Source: Chromera velia (taxonomy: Eukaryota > Sar > Chromeraceae). Taken from it: a DNA stretch of 12,112 nt. The translations under genes and the position numbers were made by a program. Under the pieces are notes generated by a model that was not told the origin of the DNA, did not search any database, and was given only the letters and a program-made list of their open reading frames with translations. Positions 1 through 8,572 of this stretch are shown here, piece by piece (the stretch's first letter is position 1; each line of letters opens with the position of its first letter). The stretch lies in contig JAHBMJ010003247.1 of NCBI GenBank assembly GCA_018398765.1, positions 1 to 12,112 on the forward strand, given 5' to 3'.

Positions 1-2020
1 CCCCCCCCCCCTGTTCTGGCCCCTCTTCACCTCCCTTCCCTTTTTCCGAGGTTCCCTTTCCATTCGAAATAACGAAGTCGGATACTTGACCCGAGCCTTC
101 ACCTCCCTCTTCCTCCTCCAGCATGATCAGCCCATTCGTCGCAGTCTCCACTTCCCCCCCCCGCTTCGGACCATTCAAAGTCGCAACACCTGCAGAGCCC
201 CCCCCGGCAGCCCCCCCCCCTCCCTCAACTGCACTACGAGACTCCCATTCATCGCTATCCTCTGACATCAGTGTGTCAGACCCATGATCAGACTGACCGG
301 TACGCTCACCCGACCACAAACTTTCTACAATGTACTTCAGAACAGTAGTCTGATACAAACCCTCATCAGCAGTATACCGTAAATCCCACTCCCATGCACT
401 AATCCCTAACATCTCCGCAAAGCGTTCCAACAAAGTACGAAGCCGCCCCTGCTGTTTTGCCATCAAAAACGCCAATGCAAACCTTCTCTGGGCGTTCCCC
501 TCTCGAATACCGATACCTAACATAAAGGCACCGATAAGAAAAACGAGGAACAGAAGTCTCCAAAGAGGTCTGCTCGTCACACCCATAGTACCCCCCCAAA
601 TCAACAGAAGAGAGTTCGTAAGTCCCCACAGCAACACGCCCCCCCGTGCAAAATTCTGCCAGGGAGCCCAGTGTACCACAAATAGAGTCAGGAGCAGAAT
701 CGAAAGAATGTCCGAAGCTTCCCCCCCCTCTCTCAAACTGCCTGCTTCCGCTCCGTGCACACCCATCTCGGCCTCCCCCCCCCACCACCCGACGCTCCTC
801 ATTGCAGAATGACCGTAGGAAGTGCACAAAGTTGACACAAGGACAGGTATGTAATCCAGAAGACAGCACAGACAGCACACCTGCAAACATAATCGACATT
901 CAAACTATGATAGTAGCACCAAACGATCTCCATGATCCTAGACACAGAAGACCAAAGACAGCAACCAGAAAGTCAGGCAAAGACTCGCTTAGGCACACGA
1001 ACAGAACGCACACACTCCTTGAAACTCTAGAGCTTCGTATCTCACATCCAGGAGTACTACAACGTTCAGTCCTCCACAAAGCGCGCCTATTTCTCGATGG
1101 AAAAACCGAAGACACTCCACCGAATTTCCCCCTCTGTAGTTCTATTGCGATCTCAAAGAGACCTAGTCCTCTATACGCCCTCCCTCCCTCCGACCTTAAA
1201 CACTCGATCGAACTCTTCCCTGTCCTCCTTCGAGAAGGCCGACGCGGAGGTCTGTCCAGACACCCACAGAGGAACCTCACCCTCGGCCTCTCTGTCTGAC
1301 CGGTGGGGAAACAAACCAACCTGCGCGTCCACTCAAAAAAAAGGAAAGAAGAAAGAACACAATATTGGTAAGAGAGTTTCATCAGAACAATGTCTTGACG
1401 CTTTCAGATTTAGGGATATGCAGAGTAGCTTGCTTTCTCCCAAAACTTCAATCGCGCTCCATCTGTCCGTGAATTCGTCGGAAAAGATCATCTCTTCGCA
1501 TGCGGACGAAAGGAGGATCTCAACGCACCCTGTCCGATAAAGAAGCGACGGGGAAAGACCCAAAGAAAGTCAACGAGAGAGGAAGAAAGAAACATCAACA
1601 AACAAGCAAACCAAACAAACGAGAAACATCATTCATCGACCCACAGAAAAAAGGAAATCACGATTCGCCCCCGTGCTCTTCTGCGCGTCCCTTTCTTTTG
1701 ACATTGACAACCGCCTCTCTGGCAGCGTCAGAGGATCCGAGTTATGATAGCTCTTCCGCATGACCCACGGGATTGCTGCTCCCAAGATATGGAACGGTGT
1801 GATGAAAATTCCAATAAATTGGAGGAGACGGGGAGGTTTCGATTCCAGACACACCATCACAACAACGACAATAGACAGACAAACGTAAAGAGGGATGGAT
1901 AGGTGGAAGATGAATCTGTAAGTCTTGTGGATCTTCTTCGTGACGAAAACTTCTTCAAGCAACTGGTTGCCGAAACGCGGACCAAACCACGAGGCACCCC
2001 TCTGCATGTTCGACCGAAGC
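1..2020 (-). CDS. Multi-exon gene for a multi-pass membrane protein, 3' end beyond the left edge (partial)
   Basis: I do not recognise the family. Four exons are proposed, listed 5' to 3' on the minus strand: 2020-1662, 1529 to about 1360 (3' end uncertain), 1320-1177, and 880 to the window edge. Exon 1 follows an acceptor ending CTTGCAG and ends at a GTGATT donor. It encodes WFGPRFGNQ, a basic KKIHK patch and two hydrophobic helices (about 1914-1846 and 1827-1760). The third exon is acidic and charged (SKEDREEFDR). The last exon is open for 293 codons. It holds about four hydrophobic segments (start of exon; about 712-665; 640-590; 568-506), then a basic amphipathic stretch (QRRFALAFLMAKQQGRLRTL), then an acidic, Gly-rich region. 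Exon 1 joins exon 2 in phase (C+GG), and exon 3 joins exon 4 in phase 0. The exon 2/3 junction is not resolved. Six helices followed by a cytosolic helix would fit a membrane cyclase or a channel, but no catalytic motif lies inside the window. Confidence 0.6.
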
Positions 2021-2339
2021 CTGCAAGAAGGAAGCAAGGAAAGGAGAAGGAGGGCATGTCTCCCTGTCTGTCTCGAACTCACTCTGTCGGTCTCTCTGCC
2101 AAACTGTCAGTCTGTCGATCACTTGTCCGACGCTCGCGGTCGCGCCCTCTGTCTCTCCATCCTTCGCTCCCCTGTTTCGCTCTCCCGTCTCTTCCTCCTC
2201 CGTGTCTCTGCGCCTCTCACTCCGCCCCCGCCCTCTCTCTGAAACAAGCAGACCCCCCTGACTATACCCCTCCCTGCATCGTTTCCTTTATCTCATGCAT
2301 TTACTAACCAGACAGCTACACCGCGAAAACAGGCATCAC

Positions 2340-2579
2340 TCATGAATAGTAGGTGCTGCAGTAAGACCAGACAAACAGGAACGAACGGCAATTGCTCGTC
2401 TTAAATTCTGCGGTCTCCTTCCCTCTCCATTTGACTGACCAGGATGTGATCTCCTCTGACGAATAGAAATCCGTGGCCACGATCTCAGATGCAAACTTCC
2501 CCATGTCCAGGTAGTCGTGCACACCCTTCTGCCCCCCCTCCCCAGAGTACCTCGCTGAGGGTTCAGATCCCGCGTGCAT
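2340..2579 (-). CDS. Probable 5' exon of the left-edge membrane-protein gene
   Basis: An open frame begins with ATG at 2579 and runs to a TGA at 2340-2342. It encodes 79 residues with mixed, coding-like composition (DYLDMGKFASEIVATDFYSS, then SWSVKWRGKETAEF). There is no signal peptide. As written it would be a tiny free-standing protein. I think it is more likely the first exon of the gene at 1-2020: same strand, same side, and several GT dinucleotides near 2395-2360 leave two bases over, which is the phase the acceptor at 2020/2021 needs. The intervening 2021-2339 is purine-rich on this strand with a pyrimidine tract just before the acceptor. The exact donor cannot be chosen by eye. It could also be the last exon of a separate gene ending at the TGA. 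Confidence 0.4.
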   Translation of the reverse strand: MHAGSEPSARYSGEGGQKGVHDYLDMGKFASEIVATDFYSSEEITSWSVKWRGKETAEFKTSNCRSFLFVWSYCSTYYS

Positions 2580-3157
2580 CTTCCCTGATCAGCAAGCACT
2601 TTTCTTTTCTCTGGACTGCCTTGGCGTCTCGGTAGGGCTACAAAGACGCACGTAGAGAAACAAATCAGTCGCCAAACACACCGGCAAACCAACAGACGGA
2701 CAGACTGACACAATCAAGAGAACGAGACGCCAACCTGGTTACGGCGTCTCCTATCGATTCTTGTGCCTCCTTCCGTCATAGACCGAACAGACACACAGGG
2801 AGCAGTTTCAAGGGATGTATTGTGGTACATGGGGACCGAATGAATGCTTGGGATTGTCGTCATGAGGCAAGACTCAGCATGACACAGCCCCCCCGCTTTG
2901 TGGGGTTTGTCTGGGAGATTGTGGGAGTCTGGGACATGCGCATGCTCGGATTCCGCGCGCGCGCGGCCTGTGGACCGATGGCCGCGGCCGGACCCCGCGC
3001 CGCGAAGGGCGTGCCATGGCGTGCCAACTCGAGTATGCTCGAATCTGACGCAAGCAAGCTTGCGAACGGCCCCGGAAAGCAAGAAAAATGAGAACTGCGT
3101 GATTGACGCACGCCGGCCATGGTGCTGCATTGCATGGTGCATGCATGGTAGCGCCGA

Positions 3158-3208
3158 CCCCCCCCCCCGCGGGAAAAAAACAGCGTGGAACCCCCCCCCC
3201 CGCGGGGG
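3158..3208. repeat. Duplicated C11-GCGGG motif
   Basis: Eleven C residues followed by GCGGG occur at 3158-3173 and again at 3191-3208, where the G run is longer. They are separated by an A-rich spacer. Each copy can fold on itself (C-run against the GCGGG end), and the G-rich minus strand could form a quadruplex-like structure. The function is unknown. Confidence 0.6.
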
Positions 3209-3330
3209 TTGAGCGGATCTGAAACCCATCTGACGCACGCATGGCGCAAATTCAGCCTTTCGGGGCCGGGTTTTTGGTGAAAGACTATAGCGTGCATGCA
3301 TATGTATATGGGCTGGGGTATTTTTGTTTT

Positions 3331-3362
3331 GTAAGTTCCCCCCGCTTCGCTTTCCGGGGCCA
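3331..3362 (+). repeat. 32-bp direct repeat, copy 1
   Basis: The unit starts GTAAGT, continues with six C residues, then GCTTCGCTTTCCGGGGCCA. It matches the copy at 3483-3514 at 31 of 32 positions; only base 7 differs (T here, G there). The C6 and GGGG ends can pair in a small hairpin. A partial match to the right half (GCTTTCCGGGGCC) lies between the copies near 3422-3436. Confidence 0.85.
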
Positions 3363-3482
3363 AACGAGGGTATAGGTGGTTAATTTTTGACGCTTTTCTG
3401 AGCCAATGAGGAGCGGAGCGGAGCTTTCCGGGGCCTTTTTTTTACCAAAGCTCCATGCATCGTGGACTCTGGGGAAAGTTTG

Positions 3483-3514
3483 GTAAGTGCCCCCCGCTTC
3501 GCTTTCCGGGGCCA
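3483..3514 (+). repeat. 32-bp direct repeat, copy 2
   Basis: Second copy of the 3331-3362 unit, 152 bp downstream, differing at one base. Both copies begin with a sequence that reads as a strong splice donor (GTAAGT) on the plus strand. Either could therefore be a donor for an upstream non-coding first exon of the 3747 gene. Equally, the pair could simply be a dispersed genomic repeat. Confidence 0.85.
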
Positions 3515-3746
3515 TCTATTCATTGTGGGCTTTTCTTGTCAGAGTCAGGTGACTCCCCTTGAAGCAGTTCTCCAATCATCGCACATTCTGGTTTGAAAGT
3601 CTGAAGTGTTTCGTGTCCGCTTCCTTAGAGATGTGCTTTTGAACTGACAAGGTGTTTCACAAATTCCGTCTGTGTTGTTGGATTCGTTTATCCACTTGAC
3701 TGGCTTTGATCCAGAGAGATCTCTCTTGTTGAAGACACACCCCGCA

Positions 3747-5919
3747 ATGCTCTACCCAGACGTTCACGCCCCATCTGCCGATCCAGTCGAGCAAGCACTC
3801 CATGATGTCGACAGGATCACTCAAGAAGCCATGCAGCAGGACAGGGCGGGACGCTCAAATGAGGGTCAGGTGCAGTGGCTGCATGTTAGAGAGACGGCAT
3901 TGCTTCTACGTGGAATCCATGGTGGTGTGTGGTGCCCAACTACTGGTTCCAAAGTACCCTTTTTACTTCCTCGCAGCCTCTTTACTCTAGATTCGCCTAC
4001 TCACTCTTATCTCTTGTCGTCTGTCTGGTGTCCAGCTGTTCTCCATCTCGCATGGTGAGCCTTTAGTTTTCTCCTTCAACCCTCTTCATCATTGCTCTCT
4101 TTCCCCACCTTTCAGCCCTTTTCTCGCCCCGCATCTCCCATGAACGGTTTCCTTTCTTCCTATTTGTTTCTCTTTTCAGTTCTCCATAGTGTCTGCCCCT
4201 CTGTGCGCATGCATACAAGACCACTTCTCTTCTTCCGTGAAGACACACGGACTCTCATTCCGACACCTTCCCTCTTTCTTTTGCAGCAATTGCCGGATAC
4301 ATGAGCGCCGCCTCCCGTCTCCGTGACGTGATCTCCGGTCTAAACCCCTCCTCTCCCCAGGCAGCAGCTCTGGAGACGCACAAGAGGCAGCTGGAGGAGA
4401 GGGCCGAGAGACTCAGACAGCTCTCACCGGCCCAGGTGGTGGAAGAGCACGAGGCATTCGAAAGGCAGACGCAGGAGCAAAGTCAGTCTTTCTGTTGTCT
4501 TTTCAGAATCTTGAATGAGTTTTCATACGGGGAAATACCGATAAGCGATTTGGGATTCGAACACCCAACGATGACTTTTGTCTGCACTCGGGCGAATGTG
4601 TTTGATGATGCAACGACCTGCGTGTCGACGTGTTCGTGTATGCTTCTGAGAAAGCAAACCAAGCTTATGACTGTCATCGATTTCCTTGCAGATGCTGTGG
4701 GAAGTACAACGGGCGGTGCCTCCTCTCTCGGCGGTGCGCGCGTTGCCGGTGCTGCAGGCATCATGGGAGCCACTGCAGGCGCGGTGAGTCGAGAGAGTGA
4801 GTGAGTGAGTGAGTGAGTGAGTGAAGGAACTGGCGGAACGGCTGAGTGAAGTGCTTTGTTTCAAAGGGACGCAGTGTGTAGTAATCAGGTCAAAGGTGGC
4901 GGGCTTACGGCAGATCAAGTCCGACTTCTGTAGCGGGAAATAAATTACAGTTGTTTTCCTGCGTTTGCATACAGAAGTATTAGGACACTCCGTTTAACTC
5001 CCTTTCCTTTCTTGGCTGAATGAATGAATGAATGAATGAATGAATGAATGGATGGATGGATGTGTGCATGCATGAGTGTGTGCAGCTGATTCTGGGACCC
5101 TTGGGTCTCATCGCGGGGGGGGCTGCGGCTCTGTATGCTTCTACTAGGAGCGATACGGTCTGTTGAGGAGTAGGAAGTGAGCAAGCAACATGCAATGCTT
5201 TGTGTTAACCTCTTTTCTCCGACTGAAGAGGCTGAATTCTTCCTCTCTTCTTCCCCATGCTCGTGGGGTTTGTTTGTTTGTTTGTTTGTTTGTTTGCTTT
5301 ATCCTACTTTGCTTTGTCTCCGATTCGCACAGGAGTTAGTCGCATGGAGAAGTGTGACGCTCTCTGGCTTTTCGCATGTCCTGTCTGTGCATTTGCCTTC
5401 CCACGTCTCCGTTTGTCAGCTGAAATATCAATGTCTGCATCTTTGAGTCGATTGGCAAGCGTACCGGTCAAGAGTTTTCCTTGTGTGCTCACATGAGAGT
5501 TCGCTCCTCCTGCTCCTCACTCGCCTGTGCGCAGGCTGGGGACATTACGCGACAAGCAGGACAGGCGGGAGTGACGGCTGCCGAGCGTGCTGCAGACTTC
5601 GAGAGAGAGCACCGTCAGTCCCTCGAGACAGAACGAGAAAAAATCTTTCATCGGTGGAACCTGAACAGATGAAAGAAACAGAGAGACGCCTTGAAAGGGA
5701 AGAAAGAAACAAACACGGACATTCAGACAAACAGGCAGTCAGACAGACAGACAAAGAGCACATGCTGCGTCAGTCTCTCACTGACGCGGGTCGGCTGGGA
5801 GAAGAGAAGGAAGAGACTTGCGTCCAGGTTTTTGCATACTCTTCTAGAATCATGAAGGAGAGGCGTGAGTCCGTTCAGCCTGGTTTGGGCCCTCTCTCTG
5901 TCTCTCTCTCTCTCTCTCT

Positions 5920-5979
<60 letters not shown>

Positions 5980-6901
5980 GTGTGTGTGTGTGTGTGTGTG
6001 TGTGTCTGTGTGTCTGTGTGTTGTTGTTGTTGCGCACCCTGAGTTTTCCCCTTCCGTTGCCTCACCATCGCAAGAGACATGAAAAGAAAAGAAAAGAAAT
6101 GCATTGCAGACCTGATTGATAAGGCCAAGCACGCCGCCACGACTACGTGGGAGTCTGCCAAGAGGGTCAACGAAGAGTACCAGATCACCCAGAAGGTCTC
6201 GAGTGCGGCGACTTGGTCTTGGGAGAAGGCGAAGGAGACCAACGAGAAGTACCATATCTCTGAGAACGTTCGTCAATTTATGGGAGGGCGGGGGGATTCT
6301 TTACTGTCTCTGCCTGTTTGTTTGTTTCTGGAATGGCGCACATTCGATTTGGTTTCTGTGGGTTTCACAAAAGTTCTCCCGTACTCTTCCAAATATTCAC
6401 ATGCACCTCCATAGTGGAAGCTTCTTCACAGGCAAAAACATATGTATTGCACTTGTCATGGGATCTTCTGTGACCCTTTCTGCCATTTTTTCCTGCTTGG
6501 CGCTCTTGAGTGCGGCTCAATAGTGGAGTGCAGTTTGTTGTATTTGAATGTTCCCATTCTCGACGGCAGGCAGTCTTCTCTTCTACTTAGGTAGGGAGTC
6601 AGCAGACAGAAAGATCCTGCAGGCTTCCTTGTTTGCCTGCTTGCCTGCCTGTCTGCCTGTGTGCATGTGAAATCCTTATAGATGAAGCCCTATTTTGCCG
6701 TTGCTCTGTGCTCACTCCTCCTCTACGTTGGGTCTCTTGACAAAAGTGGTGTCATTCCACACGCGCATTCCTCTACTGCCGTCGCCTGTCTGTCTGCAGG
6801 TTGGAAGGGCAGCCAGCAATGCTTGGGCCTCGTTGTCGTCCTTCATGAGAAGAAGCTCCGCCCCTGCGGCACCTGGGGGGAGTGCTGCTCCTCCTCAGTA
6901 G
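3747..6901 (+). CDS. Seven-exon gene: glycine-zipper protein with 24-residue helical repeats
   Basis: Proposed exons are 3747-3924, 4287-4481, 4692-4783, 5086-5157, 5535-5613, 6110-6267 and 6800-6901 (TAG). All junctions agree in phase and give 291 residues. The chosen ATG follows CCCCGCA. Exon 1 could instead end at 3864, in the same phase, giving 271 residues. Residues 1-125 are helical and charged, with a coiled-coil look (ETHKRQLEERAERLRQL). Residues 138-174 form a Gly/Ala-rich hydrophobic zone with GxxxG/AxxxG spacing (GAAGIMGATAGA, then GPLGLIAGGAAALYAS), so a membrane-inserting glycine zipper. From about residue 187 a 24-residue repeat recurs: W219, W243 and W267 are exactly 24 apart, as are N226/N250, and the pattern is AAxxxWxxAKxxNExYxI. 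The repeat crosses the exon 6/7 junction in register, which supports the splicing. The tail is Pro/Ala/Ser-rich. The family is not recognised; a membrane-associated role is inference. Confidence 0.8.
3925..4286 (+). other. Intron 1 of the glycine-zipper gene
   Basis: The donor is GTGTGT at 3925 and the acceptor is TTTCTTTTGCAG at 4286. It leaves a split Ala codon (G + CA). An alternative donor GTCAGG at 3865 keeps the same phase and would remove 20 residues from the product. The body is strongly pyrimidine-rich. Confidence 0.6.
4784..5085 (+). repeat. Intron 3 with tetranucleotide arrays (GTGA and GAAT)
   Basis: The intron begins with donor GTGAGT at 4784, and an uninterrupted GTGA array follows at about 4796-4824. 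A second array, TGAA/TGAATG passing into GATG, occupies about 5017-5062, followed by a TGCATGCA octamer at 5065-5072. The acceptor is GTGTGCAG at 5085. The flanking exons join in phase 0 within the glycine-zipper region, so splicing here matters for the membrane segment. Confidence 0.8.
5269..5297 (+). repeat. (TTTG)n microsatellite in intron 4
   Basis: About seven tandem TTTG units lie within the intron at 5158-5534 of the glycine-zipper gene. The track is uninterrupted before GCTTT. Confidence 0.85.
5901..6032 (+). repeat. Compound microsatellite (TC)n-(AT)n-(GA)n-(TG)n-(TTG)n in intron 5
   Basis: A TC tract (5901-5921) runs into an AT/TA tract (5922-5952), then a GA tract (5953-5979), a TG tract (5981 to about 6021, with two interruptions) and a short TTG tract. 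The TC-AT-GA part is an almost perfect inverted repeat about its centre near 5937. The whole lies inside the intron at 5614-6109. Confidence 0.95.
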
Positions 6902-7721
6902 GACCTGGAAAGAGAGGGGAGGGGACAGAAGAGAGAAAGAGGAGAGAATGAGGGGGCGTTGTCGAGTATCGAAGGTCATGACTGTTCTTGTTTGAATTAC
7001 CGAGGAAGTATCTGGAGAGATCCGATTGAATAAGTAGGACAGACAGACAGACAGACAGACAGGCAACGAAATGCGTCAAAACACAAGAGAACGGGGAGGG
7101 ACTGTTTGCTTCTCCCTATCTTTTCCCTCCTCCAAACAAACCGTTCGGTTCCCTGTGGTGAGGTGTGGAGGGTTTGCTTGATATCATTCTCCTATGAATA
7201 GTCAATAGTCTTTGGCAGTTTACGGTCTCTTTTCTCCTTCTCTGGAGCACTTGAGAGGGTGCGTGTGGGTAATTTAAATAACTGCCATGCACGGCGAGGT
7301 GGTGATGTGTAGGTATAGGGTCTTGCTGAGGGTCTGCCTGTCTGTCTGAATGGGTGGTCTGTGCGTTTACGTGTGCCTGCCTTCCTGGTTGAAAGAAACG
7401 GAAACGCTGCATGCGTTTGCCGGCTGTTTGAGTGCGATCGTGGGGTCGACATGCGGAGACGGTTGAGGACGGTTGGGGCTGAGACTGAAGACAGCCAAAA
7501 AAAAAAATCTGACTTGGTTGAAGACGTATATCGCGCTCGCAGGTGGAACAGTTGTGGATCAGAGACCTTCAGCTAGGTCCTCAGTTGATGTGCCTAGTGA
7601 TCTGCGTGTCAGGCCGGGGGACAGGGGGAAGCGCGTAAGTGGTTGTCTTTTATCGCATTTGAGTGGTAACTTCAGGCCGCCAATCATTCGCGACCTGTTT
7701 TGATCAACGCTCAACAATTCA
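6902..7721. other. Intergenic 3' region, no gene seen
   Basis: This stretch lies downstream of the TAG at 6899-6901 and probably contains the 3'UTR of the glycine-zipper gene. It holds a (GACA)n tract at about 7038-7063 and a run of ten or so A residues near 7498-7507. The open frames are short, Arg/Ser-rich and interrupted, with no recognisable motif. I see no coding signal on either strand. Confidence 0.55.
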
Positions 7722-8520
7722 TGCTGCAAAAAAAACTTGTGCAAAAAGTTTTAAAAATAAAACAATCTAATAGTATAGCATATAACATTGATATGAATTT
7801 CAGGTTTTTTCCTAGGTTTTTTTTAGAATTTTTCTGGTGCTATACGCTGAAATAAAGAATCAGCTAGAGAATCAGACTGGTAAGACACACTGACGCGTCA
7901 AGACCTGCATGAGTTACATTAAGATGATGATGATGATGAGCTACAAAATTTTAGCTATCATAAAAAAAACTTGTCATGATCCTAATAGTTTTTAATTTTT
8001 AAATAAATTGGTAAAAGCTCTACCAGGCTGCTCACTGAACAACTGCATGTGTTTAGAAGTGTGTCTCTGGGCATAGGCCTAATGCTCTTTTAAAAAGGAA
8101 TTCCATTCAACAACTGTATCTCTGGTCATATAGGTCTCATGCTCTTTGAAAAGAGACCCACTGAACAAGTGCAGTCTAAGTGTGTTTCCAGGTATTGGCC
8201 GGAAATTTTTTAATCTAAAGAACATGCTTATGCATACAATATAACTGTATGTTTGGCCTGCAGTTTATGATATATATATTATCTAAGATATCATACTTGG
8301 ATATTGTACTGATCATATTAAAAAAAAAAAAAAACGTATGTATCACCTGACGACAATTAAGTTTACGTATTTGATTACATCTTAACATATAGTACTGAGA
8401 TTAGCTGGGAAAATTTCATGAATCACAAATGCGTGCGTGGTTCGCAACGTGAATGAAGCTAGGAATGAAGGGTAAACACATATACATGAAAGAATGGTTT
8501 ATCAATTAACACTCAAAAAA
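7722..8520. other. AT-rich island between convergent genes
   Basis: Composition changes sharply here: long A/T runs, few CpG and none of the C-runs seen elsewhere in the window. It contains no open frame of note. Inside are two copies of A8-CTTGT (7728-7740 and 7962-7974), a (GAT)n tract (about 7922-7938), three degenerate tandem units (8032-8220), a near-palindromic AT stretch (about 8270-8295) and an A15 run (8320-8334). The last part may hold the 3'UTR of the minus-strand PDZ gene. I found no terminal inverted repeats. Confidence 0.6.
8032..8220 (+). repeat. Three degenerate tandem units of about 55-70 bp
   Basis: The units start at about 8032, 8103 and 8157 with a shared core CACTGAACAACTG (or ATTCAACAACTG, or CACTGAACAAGTG). 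Units 1 and 3 share a following TGCA...AAGTGTGT...GG.AT.GGCC block. Units 1 and 2 share TCTCTGG.CATA.G...ATGCTCTTT. The copies are diverged and unit 2 appears shortened. The alignment was made by eye. Confidence 0.55.
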
Positions 8521-8572
8521 TACTTAATTGTTTCTCTGCATAGATTCAGGTTTCAATCGCCATGTTTGTCCA

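Larger units (their letters stand above)
2580..3746. other. Intergenic, probable divergent promoter region; no supportable gene
   Basis: This lies between the minus-strand gene to the left and the plus-strand gene starting at 3747. Open frames here overlap in several frames and translate to Arg/Pro/Gly-rich strings, as expected of GC-rich non-coding DNA. The part from about 2935 to 3130 is rich in CpG (alternating CG runs near 2955-2965 and a GGCCGCGGCC core near 2980). Two TGCATGCA octamers lie at 3138-3145 and 3293-3300. Short repeats within it are listed separately. The position between divergent gene starts and the CpG content suggest promoter function; that is inference, and I see no convincing TATA box. 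Confidence 0.55.

Noticed and set aside
646-1540. Long plus-strand open frames opposite the left-edge gene
   Set aside because: The composition is low-complexity Pro/Arg/Ser and they overlap minus-strand exons that encode credible membrane helices with matching splice phases.
2714-3363. Overlapping minus-strand frames of 120-195 codons
   Set aside because: GC-rich sequence lacks stop codons in several frames at once; the products are Gly/Arg/His-rich, carry translated C-runs and show no domain pattern.
4545-4575. tRNA-like B-box (GTTCGAATCC on the minus strand) in intron 2
   Set aside because: The 5-bp T-stem does not pair correctly around a 7-base loop, and no matching acceptor stem or convincing A box lies upstream on that strand.
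5850-6276. Open frames in several frames with Ser-Leu, Tyr-Ile and Thr-His repeats
   Set aside because: They are translations of the dinucleotide microsatellite and lie inside a well-supported intron.
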